From NCBI GenBank assembly GCA_017164015.1, contig CP071065.1, forward strand, positions 1,181,409 through 1,245,408: a DNA stretch of 64,000 bases. The letters are read 5' to 3'. Below are positions 45,674 to 53,853 of the stretch, piece after piece. The notes beneath the pieces were generated by a model that worked only from the letters and a program-made list of their open reading frames with translations, was not told the origin of the DNA and did not search any database. Source of the DNA: Nostoc sp. UHCC 0702. Its GTDB lineage: Bacteria > Cyanobacteriota > Cyanobacteriia > Cyanobacteriales > Nostocaceae. A program made the translations under genes and the position numbers. Every line of letters starts with the position of its first letter. Position 1 is the stretch's first letter.

Positions 45674-45963
45674 TTTTAATAGTATTTTATATACAGTAGT
45701 TTTTGTTGGTAGAAAGTACAAAATCTACAGGTTTTGAGCCAGGAGGTAGGAGGTAGAAAGCAAAGTTTTCATCTATGATTTTGAGTCTTGTGTTTTGTAC
45801 CTCATTTACTTGCAAACTGCTGTATTAAATTTAGTTTTACCAATTCTGTATAAGATTGTGCTTGATTTACATAGGGACAATTCATGAATTACCCCTCTAG
45901 ATTGTTGTCTTGTGTAATTCAAGGACTCTTCATACAGAACTGGGATTACAATTCACTAAAGAC

Positions 45964-46150
45964 CAATACGGTTCAGTTAGAGTCAAAATTTGTAAATTGC
46001 GTAGGTTGGGGCAGCCCTGCAAAGAGCGCGGTTAAGCGACAGACGCGCGCAAGTGGCGTTTGAGGAATGAAACCCAACATTTTCACAACTTTGTTGGGTA
46101 ACGCTTACGCTCTACCCAACCTACAATTATCCTTAACTGAATCGTATTGA
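45964..46150. mobile_element. MITE with CAATACGGTTCAGTTA ends and a perfect 9-bp target duplication
   Basis: The left end CAATACGGTTCAGTTAGAG is mirrored by the complement of the right end, TCAATACGATTCAGTTAAGG. The 9-mer ACTAAAGAC stands on both sides (45955-45963 and 46151-46159). Inside is a nested GTAGGTTGGG...CCCAACCTAC palindrome. The right end is translated as the C-terminus of the adjacent Coq4-like gene. A longer relative is at 47046-47425 and a lone end at 37557. Confidence 0.9.
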
Positions 46151-46653
46151 ACTAAAGACTGTCGTAGTAGTTTTATTTCATTAATATCAATTCCCAATAA
46201 TTCACGAATAGTTTTTATAGGTTGATCGTGATAATTGTCAAAATTAACCTCATTTATTTGTTTAGTTTTAATTTTTCTACCATAGCTAAATCCTAAGTCA
46301 AAATTGAGGCACTCTAATCTTGAAAAGTTAAAAGGATATGGATATATAAATTTTGCAAAAAATTTATATATTAATAAATGTAGTTTATTAGTCTTTAAGT
46401 CATTACCCATTGTAAATCCAAGTACAAAAGCTTCTTCTTGAGGAGAAGTATCTTGATCTAAAAGGATGTGAATATAATCATGAGGAGTCAAACTAATTTT
46501 TCCAGGTAAAGCCAAGGGACTATTAGGATTCTCTAATAACCAAACTACAAAAGAAACTTGTGGCTCAAGTAAACCACATGATAATGCATGGGCTTCTTTT
46601 AAATTCATATGGGCTACATCGAGTTGAGAATTTGTAACTAATTCAAAAGCCAT
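46105..46653 (-). CDS. Divergent Coq4-like protein with MITE-derived C-terminus
   Basis: From ATG 46653 (GAGAGG 6 bases upstream; ATG 46674 lacks a site) the protein has 182 residues. TPHDYIHILLDQD gives HDxxH and QEEAFVLGFTMGND the downstream Glu, a weak but recognisable Coq4-like signature. The N-terminal part (MNLKEAHALSCGLLEP) is unlike the other two paralogs. The last 14 residues (QYDSVKDNCRLGRA) come from the inserted MITE. Removing the element and one target copy restores a frame ending in NCNPSSV and a stop. The family call is moderate and the function unknown. Confidence 0.65.
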   Translation of the reverse strand: MAFELVTNSQLDVAHMNLKEAHALSCGLLEPQVSFVVWLLENPNSPLALPGKISLTPHDYIHILLDQDTSPQEEAFVLGFTMGNDLKTNKLHLLIYKFFAKFIYPYPFNFSRLECLNFDLGFSYGRKIKTKQINEVNFDNYHDQPIKTIRELLGIDINEIKLLRQSLVQYDSVKDNCRLGRA

Positions 46654-47045
46654 TTGTATCCTCTCAAATATCATGTCAAGTAGATTTATCAGATTTTCTA
46701 AAACTAATAAGAAAATCTGAATTCAAATTATTTTTTTGTTATTCTCATCATTCAAATATACAAATATGCAGTTAGTTGCCGTTATTTGTATACAGAATAA
46801 CAACAGAAGCAATAGACTAATTTATTAATATTTGTTTTTTACTTATTTGTCTATATAGATGTAGAAAAATTGTTTTTATTTTTATAAAGATTATACTTAA
46901 AATTGTTTTTGATAAAGTCTCAGTATTTTTACGAATTAAAAATTTTGGAATTTATTAATAACTTTAAAAAAGCTCATTTTATATAAAAAATAATTTATAA
47001 TTAGCTGCAATTACTTCAGCATTTTCAGAAATTTTGTCTTTAATG
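46654..47045. other. Very AT-rich gene-free stretch
   Basis: About 390 bp with long A/T tracts upstream of the Coq4-like gene. No ORF, RNA or box is assignable. Confidence 0.4.
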
Positions 47046-47425
47046 TAATACGGTTCAGTTAAGGCTAAAACTCTTGTGAAAGTCAATTTTTTAATCAACT
47101 GCCAAAGACGCATAGATACGAAGTGGCTTCTCGCAGGGTAGGACTTAAAGAGAAGGAATAAATGTTTCAGGACTTATGCAACTGGCACACATATTTTCTG
47201 AAATGGCAGTCAAGAGGAGCCAGCGCGTTGCGGAGGTTCCCTCCGTTGTAGCAACTGGCGTTCAATAGTCAAGGGTCAAAAATCAAAGTTTTTTGGACTT
47301 TTGAAAGCCAGGTAGTTCAAGTCAGGAAACCCGCCAACACGACTGGCTCCTTTTGACCCTTGACAACCCAAACGAAAAAAATATGACAATGTGCGTAAGT
47401 CCTATGTTTAACTGAACTGTATTGA
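47046..47425. mobile_element. Larger member of the GGTTCAGTTA MITE family
   Basis: The ends TAATACGGTTCAGTTAAGG and, on the complement, TCAATACAGTTCAGTTAAAC match the element at 45964. Flanking 9-mers TCTTTAATG and TATTTAATG agree at 8 of 9 positions, in keeping with the 9-bp duplication there. A second element (47169-47403) is nested inside. No ORF. Confidence 0.75.
47169..47403. mobile_element. AGGACTTA-ended element nested in the larger MITE
   Basis: The left end AGGACTTATGCAACTGGCAC is mirrored by the complement of the right end, AGGACTTACGCACATTGTC, followed in both by an ATATTTT tract. Inside are GTCAAGGGTCAAAA repeats in inverted orientation. No transposase. Confidence 0.7.
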
Positions 47426-47442
47426 TATTTAATGAATCAGTA

Positions 47443-49224
47443 CTATCCAGCATTACTGCATCGGTAAAGCTGATAGGGAACACCTATGCGATAGTACTGT
47501 TTAGGATCTATGGTGCAACTAATTTGCCCAGCAAGGGCTACTTGTGGCGGATAGTCCCGTTTTCTCAATCCAGGAGCAACTATCCATAAATTCATCTGAG
47601 ATGTTCTTGGTGCAGGTATTTCAGAAAACTTTTTCCAGAAAGCAGATAAATCAGGAGATTTCTGTAAAATAACAAAATTATCCAAGTTAATAGCAGAATT
47701 TAAACCCGTATATTTATCAGTGGTATAGTTAATTTTTAATTTTTGATTTTGCGAAAAGTTGCTATGAAGGTTTCCCTCTGTAGCAAACTTTTCAAAACGA
47801 ATTTTGAATTCCTCTACAAGGGGCTGACTTCTAAGTTGTTCTAATGCCAAGGCAAAACTCAATCCCAATGCTACATCCTGATAACTGCTATATGCTACCA
47901 CCAGCGTCAGCGGTACAGAAGGTTCTAAATTCATGTTTTGGGCAACTTGCTCAGGTTGGAAAGGTTTTTGAAAGACTAGGTTAGAAGCTACAAAAATAGA
48001 ACTAATAAAGCCAATAAGTATAAATTTGAATGATGACTGATGACTTTTGCTAATACTGGCTGCTAAAAGGGCACAAAAGCTGGGATAGTAAACAAAGCTG
48101 TAGCGGGGAACTACGGTAATATCTTTACCTAATAAATAGACTATGGCAAAAAATTGTAGTAATACAAAAATAGTAAAACTTAAAAGCGTTAATGTTGCTA
48201 AATTAGTTGTATGTTGTAACCATAAAAACTTTAAACCTTTGAATATTTGATATCCTGCCCAAATAGCAAAAATCAACATTAAAAAACCACAGATAGCTGT
48301 TATTAACCAAGGCTGATTTTCTACGGGTAGAGCAATCACCATTAAAACCCAGCTAAGAAGAGTTTGATAGATGGGTGCGATGTGATTGGGAGAGGGTAAC
48401 CAATTGGTTTCAGACCGTTGAAAATGACTGAATATAATTAGTAACCAGGGAATAAAACTAATTACAACACCACTGGTAGAAATAATTAAAGCAAGCCAGA
48501 TTTGACGTTTGTTAAGTATTTTTGTCTTACCCCAGTACATCAATATAAGTAGTGTGGCGATTTCAGCAATGAAAGCTAGAGTAAAAAAGTAATGAACATA
48601 TAAACCTATACTGTTAGTAATTGCCCATAAAACCCAAACCCAAAATCTAAGTCGCGATCGCTCAAAAATATCCCGCTGAATTTGCATTAGTCCCAATAAC
48701 GCTAAAGTTATAAGTAGCATAGGCATGGTATAATGCCGTGCTTCTTGGGAAAGGTAAACAGCAAAGGGGGAAACGGCCATGAAAAATGCTGCAATGATTC
48801 CAGAACCTCTAGAAAAAGCAATACGATTGACACCATAAATTGCCGCGATCGCAGCTACACCAAACAAAGCTGGTAGCGATCGCAATTTCGTCACCCACTC
48901 CGCCCCTAAAGGAGTCATTAGCCCCAACCAACTATACATTCCGCAAAAAAATAGCGGCGGATGTGTAGACTGAGTAGCAATGTTTTCGGCAATTTGATTG
49001 CAACTAACTCCCGATTTAAATGTAAAAATTTCTTGTATACGCTCAAGAGAAAACACCAAATTCAAAGGCAAATCATGATAACTTTTACCCAAACTGAAAA
49101 TGGCAGTAATCACCTCATCCATCCAGAGGGGTTTTAAGTCTAAATGCCAAAAGCGCAAAACAGCACCAAGTGCCATCGCTCCAGCTAAACTTAGATAATG
49201 TAGAGTAAGTCTTTGATTTGTCAT
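47443..49224 (-). CDS. GT39/ArnT-like membrane glycosyltransferase
   Basis: The 593-residue protein has about ten to twelve TM helices and the catalytic Asp-Glu in LRFWHLDLKPLWMDEVIT (residues ~24-41) of polyprenyl-phosphate-dependent GT-C glycosyltransferases. THPPLFFCGMYSWL and LSQEARHYTMP are further typical loops. A C-terminal soluble domain follows. It likely transfers a sugar from a lipid carrier on the periplasmic face; donor and acceptor are unknown. The gene is monocistronic and divergent from the helicase gene. Confidence 0.85.
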   Translation of the reverse strand: MTNQRLTLHYLSLAGAMALGAVLRFWHLDLKPLWMDEVITAIFSLGKSYHDLPLNLVFSLERIQEIFTFKSGVSCNQIAENIATQSTHPPLFFCGMYSWLGLMTPLGAEWVTKLRSLPALFGVAAIAAIYGVNRIAFSRGSGIIAAFFMAVSPFAVYLSQEARHYTMPMLLITLALLGLMQIQRDIFERSRLRFWVWVLWAITNSIGLYVHYFFTLAFIAEIATLLILMYWGKTKILNKRQIWLALIISTSGVVISFIPWLLIIFSHFQRSETNWLPSPNHIAPIYQTLLSWVLMVIALPVENQPWLITAICGFLMLIFAIWAGYQIFKGLKFLWLQHTTNLATLTLLSFTIFVLLQFFAIVYLLGKDITVVPRYSFVYYPSFCALLAASISKSHQSSFKFILIGFISSIFVASNLVFQKPFQPEQVAQNMNLEPSVPLTLVVAYSSYQDVALGLSFALALEQLRSQPLVEEFKIRFEKFATEGNLHSNFSQNQKLKINYTTDKYTGLNSAINLDNFVILQKSPDLSAFWKKFSEIPAPRTSQMNLWIVAPGLRKRDYPPQVALAGQISCTIDPKQYYRIGVPYQLYRCSNAG

Positions 49225-49280
49225 TATTTATCTATTAAAACAGTCATCAGTTATCAGTGAGCAATGATAACTGATGACTG

Positions 49281-51848
49281 ATGACTGATAACCGGTTTAT
49301 TTCAGACGCTAATTTTACCGCTACTGTGCCTCAAGAATCTCTCCAATCAAAATTATCTCAGCCATTGCCTGTTCCTTCTCTGCGGGAGAAGATTATCAAC
49401 ATTCGCAATGGTTTACGTCCCGGACAACAGCAAATGGCGGATTGGCAATCTGGGCCACTAGCTGTTTCTGCTGTTCCTGGGGCTGGTAAATCTACGGGTA
49501 TGGCGGCGGCGGCGGCGATCGCGATCGCCCGTCAATATGATTCCCCTGAGTCTCGCCCGTCTTCTCGTCGTCAAATTGTAGTTGTTACTTTTACTCGCTC
49601 TGCTGCTGCTAATATTAAAGCCAAGATCCGTAAGTTCTTACGCGAGGATTTATCTCTACCTCAAACTGGCTTTGCTGTGTATACGTTGCACGGTTTGGCA
49701 TTGAACATTGCTAGTCGCCATCCTAATTTGTCAGGTTTGCAATTAGAAAATGTCACATTAATTACACCAAGTCAAAGCCACCGCTTCATCCGCACAGCCG
49801 TAGAACAATGGATTGCTAACAATCCCGGACGGTATTTACGATTGCTAGAAGGTTATCAATTTGACGGTGAAGAAACAGAAAGATTGCGTCGTCAATCGGT
49901 ACTGCGGACAGAAGTATTGCCAGAATTGGCAACTACAGTCATTCATGAAGCAAAAAGTTCTGGAATACTACCAGAAAAACTGCGGGAATGGAGTAAACAA
50001 TCCACAGACGAATATGCAATTTTGAGCGTAGCAGCGGGATTGTACGAGCAATATCAAAATTTAATGCGATCGCGTGACTTCATCGACTACGACGATATGA
50101 TTTTAGCCGCCCTGCGCGTTCTCGAAAACGACAGCGCCCGTCGCATCGAGCAAAACCAAGTTTTCGCCGTCTTTGAAGACGAAGCCCAAGATTCTAGCCC
50201 TTTGCAGACGCGGTTGCTAGAAATTCTGGCGAGTGATTGGGGAGATGGGGAGCAGGGGAGTAGGGGAGCAGGGGAGCAGGGGAGCAGGGGAGCAGGGGAG
50301 CAGGGGAGATGGGGAGCAGGGGGAGATGAGGAAGTAAGTGTACAATTTTACTCGCCCTCATCCCCCTCATCCCCCTCATCCCCCTCATCCCCAATCAATT
50401 TAGTGCGAGTCGGCGACCCTAACCAAGCGATTAACTCAACTTTTACCCCAGCCGATCCGATTTATTTTCGGCAATTTTGTGAAGAGTGCGATCGCGTCCA
50501 ACGATTGGCGACAATGGATCAAGCCGGTCGTAGTACTAAAGTTATTATCGATGCTGCGAATTTTGCCCTCAAATGGATCAATAGTCAGTGGTCAGGGGTC
50601 AGTCGTCAGTCGTCAGCAAATAACAACCGACAACCGACAACCGACAACCGACAAATACCATTTCGCTTGCAGACTATCCGCCCTGTTGATACTGGCGACC
50701 CCCAAAAAGATGCTAATCCAGCGTCAGTAGGAAGGGGAGTAGAACTGTACACCCCCCATGATATTCGTCACACAGTAGAATTGCTATCCCAAAGGGTAAT
50801 CAAATTATTTGCCGAAGACCCAACGAATACCCGTGTAGCGGTTTTAGTGCGGGAAAATCGCCAAGGTAGATGGCTGACGGAGGCTCTCACACCTCTGTGT
50901 AAGGAGCATAATATTATACTTTATGACGTGGGAGAACGCGATCGCCGCTCTCATGTGCCGCAGGAAATCTTAGCATTATTGCAATTTTGCGATCGTCCCC
51001 ACTCCCCTGATTATCTCAAAGCTGCTTTAGAAGCTGTGGTGCAGCGCCAGTTGATTCCCACCCAAGACCTCAACACCCTCGCTAGTTTACCAGAAGATTT
51101 TTTGTATCCTGGCCCCTTAGCAGCACCTCAACCAGAGCCAGTACAAAAAGCCTCACACTTGTGTCGCAGTTTACTACGCGCTCGGTTAGAACTACCTTTG
51201 TACCAGTTAATTTCCTTTCTCGCCTTAGCGTTAAACTACGATCAAGCAGAATTGGCAACCGCTGACAAACTTGCAGAAAGAGTCAACCAGCAAATAGCTG
51301 GTAACAGTTCCTTGGGGGCGATGCTGTCAGTTTTAAGTGAAATCGTTAATTCCGAACGGTTTGAACCTGTAGAAACAGAAGATTTAGAAGCTCGTTACAC
51401 CCGTGCTGGTCAACTAACCATTATTACCATGCACAAAGCCAAAGGTTTGGATTGGGACTATGTGTTTATACCCTTTCTGCATGAAAACTTGATACCTGGA
51501 AAATTTTGGGTTCCTCCCCAAAGCCAATTTTTAGGTGACTTTACCTTATCAGAAGTGGCGCGCGCCCAGATTCGCGCTGCTCTTCACAAAGAATCTGAAA
51601 TACCAGATATTACCCAGGCTTGGGAGGTGGCAAAAAACCTGAAAACTGCTGAGGAGTATCGTTTACTTTATGTTGCGATGACAAGGGCAAAGCGCTTGTT
51701 ATGGATGTCTGCGGCACAAAAAGCGCCCTTTACTTGGAGTAAACCAGATAATTTACAAGAACAAGCGCCTTGTCCTGTATTTCCAGCATTAAAGCGGCAA
51801 TTTCCTGAATGTGTTTTTAGTAGTGCTGAGTTAGAAGTTAGGAGTTAG
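49281..51848 (+). CDS. UvrD/Rep-like ATP-dependent helicase with two in-frame repeat insertions
   Basis: The 855-residue SF1A helicase has Walker A VPGAGKST, motif Ia (VVTFTRSAAANIKAKI), motif II FEDEAQDSS, motif III VRVGDPNQAI, motif V ITMHKAKGLDWDYV and motif VI RLLYVAMTRAKRLLW. It probably unwinds DNA in repair. Residues about 319-371, between motifs II and III, are a low-complexity stretch (GEQGSRGAG units, then SSPSSP units) encoded by GGGGAGCA and CATCCCCCT repeats. A second insert at about 435-458 (SGVSRQSSANNNRQPTTDN) comes from a GTCAGTC/CAACCGA repeat. Both keep the frame, and all motifs survive. Confidence 0.92.
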   Translation: MTDNRFISDANFTATVPQESLQSKLSQPLPVPSLREKIINIRNGLRPGQQQMADWQSGPLAVSAVPGAGKSTGMAAAAAIAIARQYDSPESRPSSRRQIVVVTFTRSAAANIKAKIRKFLREDLSLPQTGFAVYTLHGLALNIASRHPNLSGLQLENVTLITPSQSHRFIRTAVEQWIANNPGRYLRLLEGYQFDGEETERLRRQSVLRTEVLPELATTVIHEAKSSGILPEKLREWSKQSTDEYAILSVAAGLYEQYQNLMRSRDFIDYDDMILAALRVLENDSARRIEQNQVFAVFEDEAQDSSPLQTRLLEILASDWGDGEQGSRGAGEQGSRGAGEQGRWGAGGDEEVSVQFYSPSSPSSPSSPSSPINLVRVGDPNQAINSTFTPADPIYFRQFCEECDRVQRLATMDQAGRSTKVIIDAANFALKWINSQWSGVSRQSSANNNRQPTTDNRQIPFRLQTIRPVDTGDPQKDANPASVGRGVELYTPHDIRHTVELLSQRVIKLFAEDPTNTRVAVLVRENRQGRWLTEALTPLCKEHNIILYDVGERDRRSHVPQEILALLQFCDRPHSPDYLKAALEAVVQRQLIPTQDLNTLASLPEDFLYPGPLAAPQPEPVQKASHLCRSLLRARLELPLYQLISFLALALNYDQAELATADKLAERVNQQIAGNSSLGAMLSVLSEIVNSERFEPVETEDLEARYTRAGQLTIITMHKAKGLDWDYVFIPFLHENLIPGKFWVPPQSQFLGDFTLSEVARAQIRAALHKESEIPDITQAWEVAKNLKTAEEYRLLYVAMTRAKRLLWMSAAQKAPFTWSKPDNLQEQAPCPVFPALKRQFPECVFSSAELEVRS

Positions 51849-52012
51849 GAGTTAGGAGTTAGGAGTTAGGAGTTAGGAGTTTGGAGTTTGGAGTTTGGAG
51901 TTAGAATAACTCCCCCCATCTCCCCATCCCCATCCCCATCCCCAGTCCCCAGTCCCCAGTCCCCAGTCCCCAGTCCCCAGTCCCCAGTCCCCAGTCCCCA
52001 GTCCCCAGTCCC
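51849..52012. repeat. Short tandem repeats between helicase and dprA
   Basis: TTAGGAG heptamers (51836-51900, beginning at the helicase stop codon), CCCCATC units, then about 13 CCCCAGT heptamers (51938-52012) reaching the dprA stop codon. Confidence 0.95.
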
Positions 52013-52013
52013 T

Positions 52014-53129
52014 TTAAATCTTCTGATATCGCATTCCTGGCAGTTGTGAGACTAAACCCATGAGTTCCAACTGTAATAAAGCACTGGAAACTGAGCCAGT
52101 ATTCATGCCCGTTTGTTGGACAATAAAATCGAAGGGTAAAGCATCAGTGGCGATCGCATTTATTACCTGTTGCAATTCGGGTGATAAAGTTGGCAATGTT
52201 AACTGTTCTGGTATTGGCGCTGCAACTGCATCCAACTGTGGTACTGCACCCAACATTGTTAATAGTTCGTCTAGTTCCTTGAGAATCAAAGAAGCGCCTT
52301 GATTAAGTAACTTTAAACAGCCTTGAGATGGGTGATCGTCTAGTCTGCCAGGTAGTGCATAGACATCTCTACCAAAATCATTAGCATAGGTAGCTGTAAT
52401 TAAGGCACCAGATTTTAAAGGCGCTTCCATTACTAAGATGGCGCGGCTTAACCCAGCAATTATTCTATTACGGCGGGGAAAGTGAGTGCGTTCGGGTGGG
52501 GTTTTGCCTGGATATTCACTTACGACTAACCCTGCACTTAAAATCTGCTTGTATAAATCCCGATTTTTGTGTGGGTAAATTACATCTACACCCGTACCTA
52601 AAACTGCGATCGTTCGTCCTCCAGCTTTCATCGCAGCTATGTGGCTTTCTGTGTCAATTCCCTCTGCCATCCCAGAAACAACTGTAAAGCCATTTTTAGC
52701 CAAAGCCGTGCTAATTTGGCGAGTCCAACGAATACCATAATCGGAAGGTTGGCGCGTTCCCACAATACCAACCATCGGTTTTTGTCCAAGATTTTCTTGT
52801 AGTTCTACTTCACCGCGATAGTACAAAATTGGCGGTGGACTGGGAGTTTCCAACAGCAAACGGGGATAATCTGTATCTGCTGGTGTCCAGAAATAGGGGT
52901 TTTCCTGCTGGTGCTTGGTGAGTAGTTGTTCTGGATGCAGATGCGATCGCTGTTTTACCACCTTTTCTAGTGTCTGAAAACCAAAACCCTCTACTTCTCC
53001 TAACTGAGACTTGGTAGCTTGCCAAGCTGTTGCTAGCGTGCCAAAATGCTGCTGCAATCGTCGCAGCAATACTGGCCCAATCCCAGAAATTTGCGACCAC
53101 GCGAGCCAATATGCACGTTCTTCTACCAC
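52014..53129 (-). CDS. dprA: DNA-processing protein DprA
   Basis: The 371-residue protein loads RecA on incoming single-stranded DNA during natural transformation. The N-terminal SAM/HhH-like region (WSQISGIGPVLLRRL) precedes the Rossmann-fold core with VGIVGTRQPSDYG, VVSGMAEGIDTESH, VLGTGVDVIYP, SEYPGKTPPERTHFPRRNRII and GALITATYANDFGRDVYALPG. A C-terminal winged-helix domain (PFDFIVQQTGMNTGSVSSALLQLELMG in parts) is present. Complete and canonical. Confidence 0.97.
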   Translation of the reverse strand: MVEERAYWLAWSQISGIGPVLLRRLQQHFGTLATAWQATKSQLGEVEGFGFQTLEKVVKQRSHLHPEQLLTKHQQENPYFWTPADTDYPRLLLETPSPPPILYYRGEVELQENLGQKPMVGIVGTRQPSDYGIRWTRQISTALAKNGFTVVSGMAEGIDTESHIAAMKAGGRTIAVLGTGVDVIYPHKNRDLYKQILSAGLVVSEYPGKTPPERTHFPRRNRIIAGLSRAILVMEAPLKSGALITATYANDFGRDVYALPGRLDDHPSQGCLKLLNQGASLILKELDELLTMLGAVPQLDAVAAPIPEQLTLPTLSPELQQVINAIATDALPFDFIVQQTGMNTGSVSSALLQLELMGLVSQLPGMRYQKI

Positions 53130-53249
53130 TTTTACACCCTCACCCCTACTGCTTTGAGTATTCCCAAATTAGCTTGCTCTGTTGACGTGCATGGGGCATA
53201 AGCCAGAGGTGTAACAAAATTGCTTGATATGCGATCGCACGTTAATCAG

Positions 53250-53425
53250 ATGTGAGTTCGACAAGTACTGTTTAGACCTCTCCCCCAACCCCTCTCCGAC
53301 GCGGAGAGGGGAGCCAAAACCCTCATTTTTCGTTGCTCCTTCCTCTCCTTACGGAGACGCTTCGCGAACGCCTTTTAGGAGAGGGAGGTTGGGAGGGAGA
53401 GGTTCGTCGAATTCACGTTAATCAG
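53250..53425. mobile_element. MITE with TTAACGTGA(A/G)TTCGAC ends, copy 2
   Basis: The ends GTGAGTTCGACAAG and the complement TTAACGTGAATTCGACG match copy 1 at 38632. An identical 11-mer ACGTTAATCAG flanks it (53239-53249 and 53415-53425), partly TIR and partly target duplication. A GGAGACGCTTCGCGAACGCC module has been inserted in its right arm (about 53354-53373). Confidence 0.75.
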
Positions 53426-53853
53426 GTTTGCAGTCATAAAAAGCACTTTGATATTTAAGTACCTCAAATCTATCAATCATTTTTTGATGTCCTTTCCGGT
53501 ATTTATTGTTAGTATAATTTGTTAACTTTTTACCACCTTTCAGTATAAATAACTAAAAAACATGATATTAAAGTTGTTTTTATTATTAAAACCTGTTGTG
53601 ACTACTGCTACCAGCGCTCTTAAAGTAGTTTATTGTGCTGTAGTTAACCCTTAAGTGCTAAAATTTCATAAAAGATAGTATATGAAAAATATCGAAAACT
53701 AATTAAGTCGGCGATCGCACAGGCACGTAAATGCTAAAACCAAGTTGTAGAAAAACTTCTTCTTCCTGAAAAACCAGCAATCCAAGCTTTTGGTGAATCA
53801 TATCTTTAACCAAACTCTCACTGGTTAGCAATTTAGTAGGTAGGATACGCCAC
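53426..53853. other. AT-rich upstream region of the kinase gene
   Basis: No gene or RNA was recognised; one HIP1-like site lies near 53712. AGGTAGGATACGCCAC before the kinase ATG gives a plausible ribosome-binding site. Confidence 0.4.
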
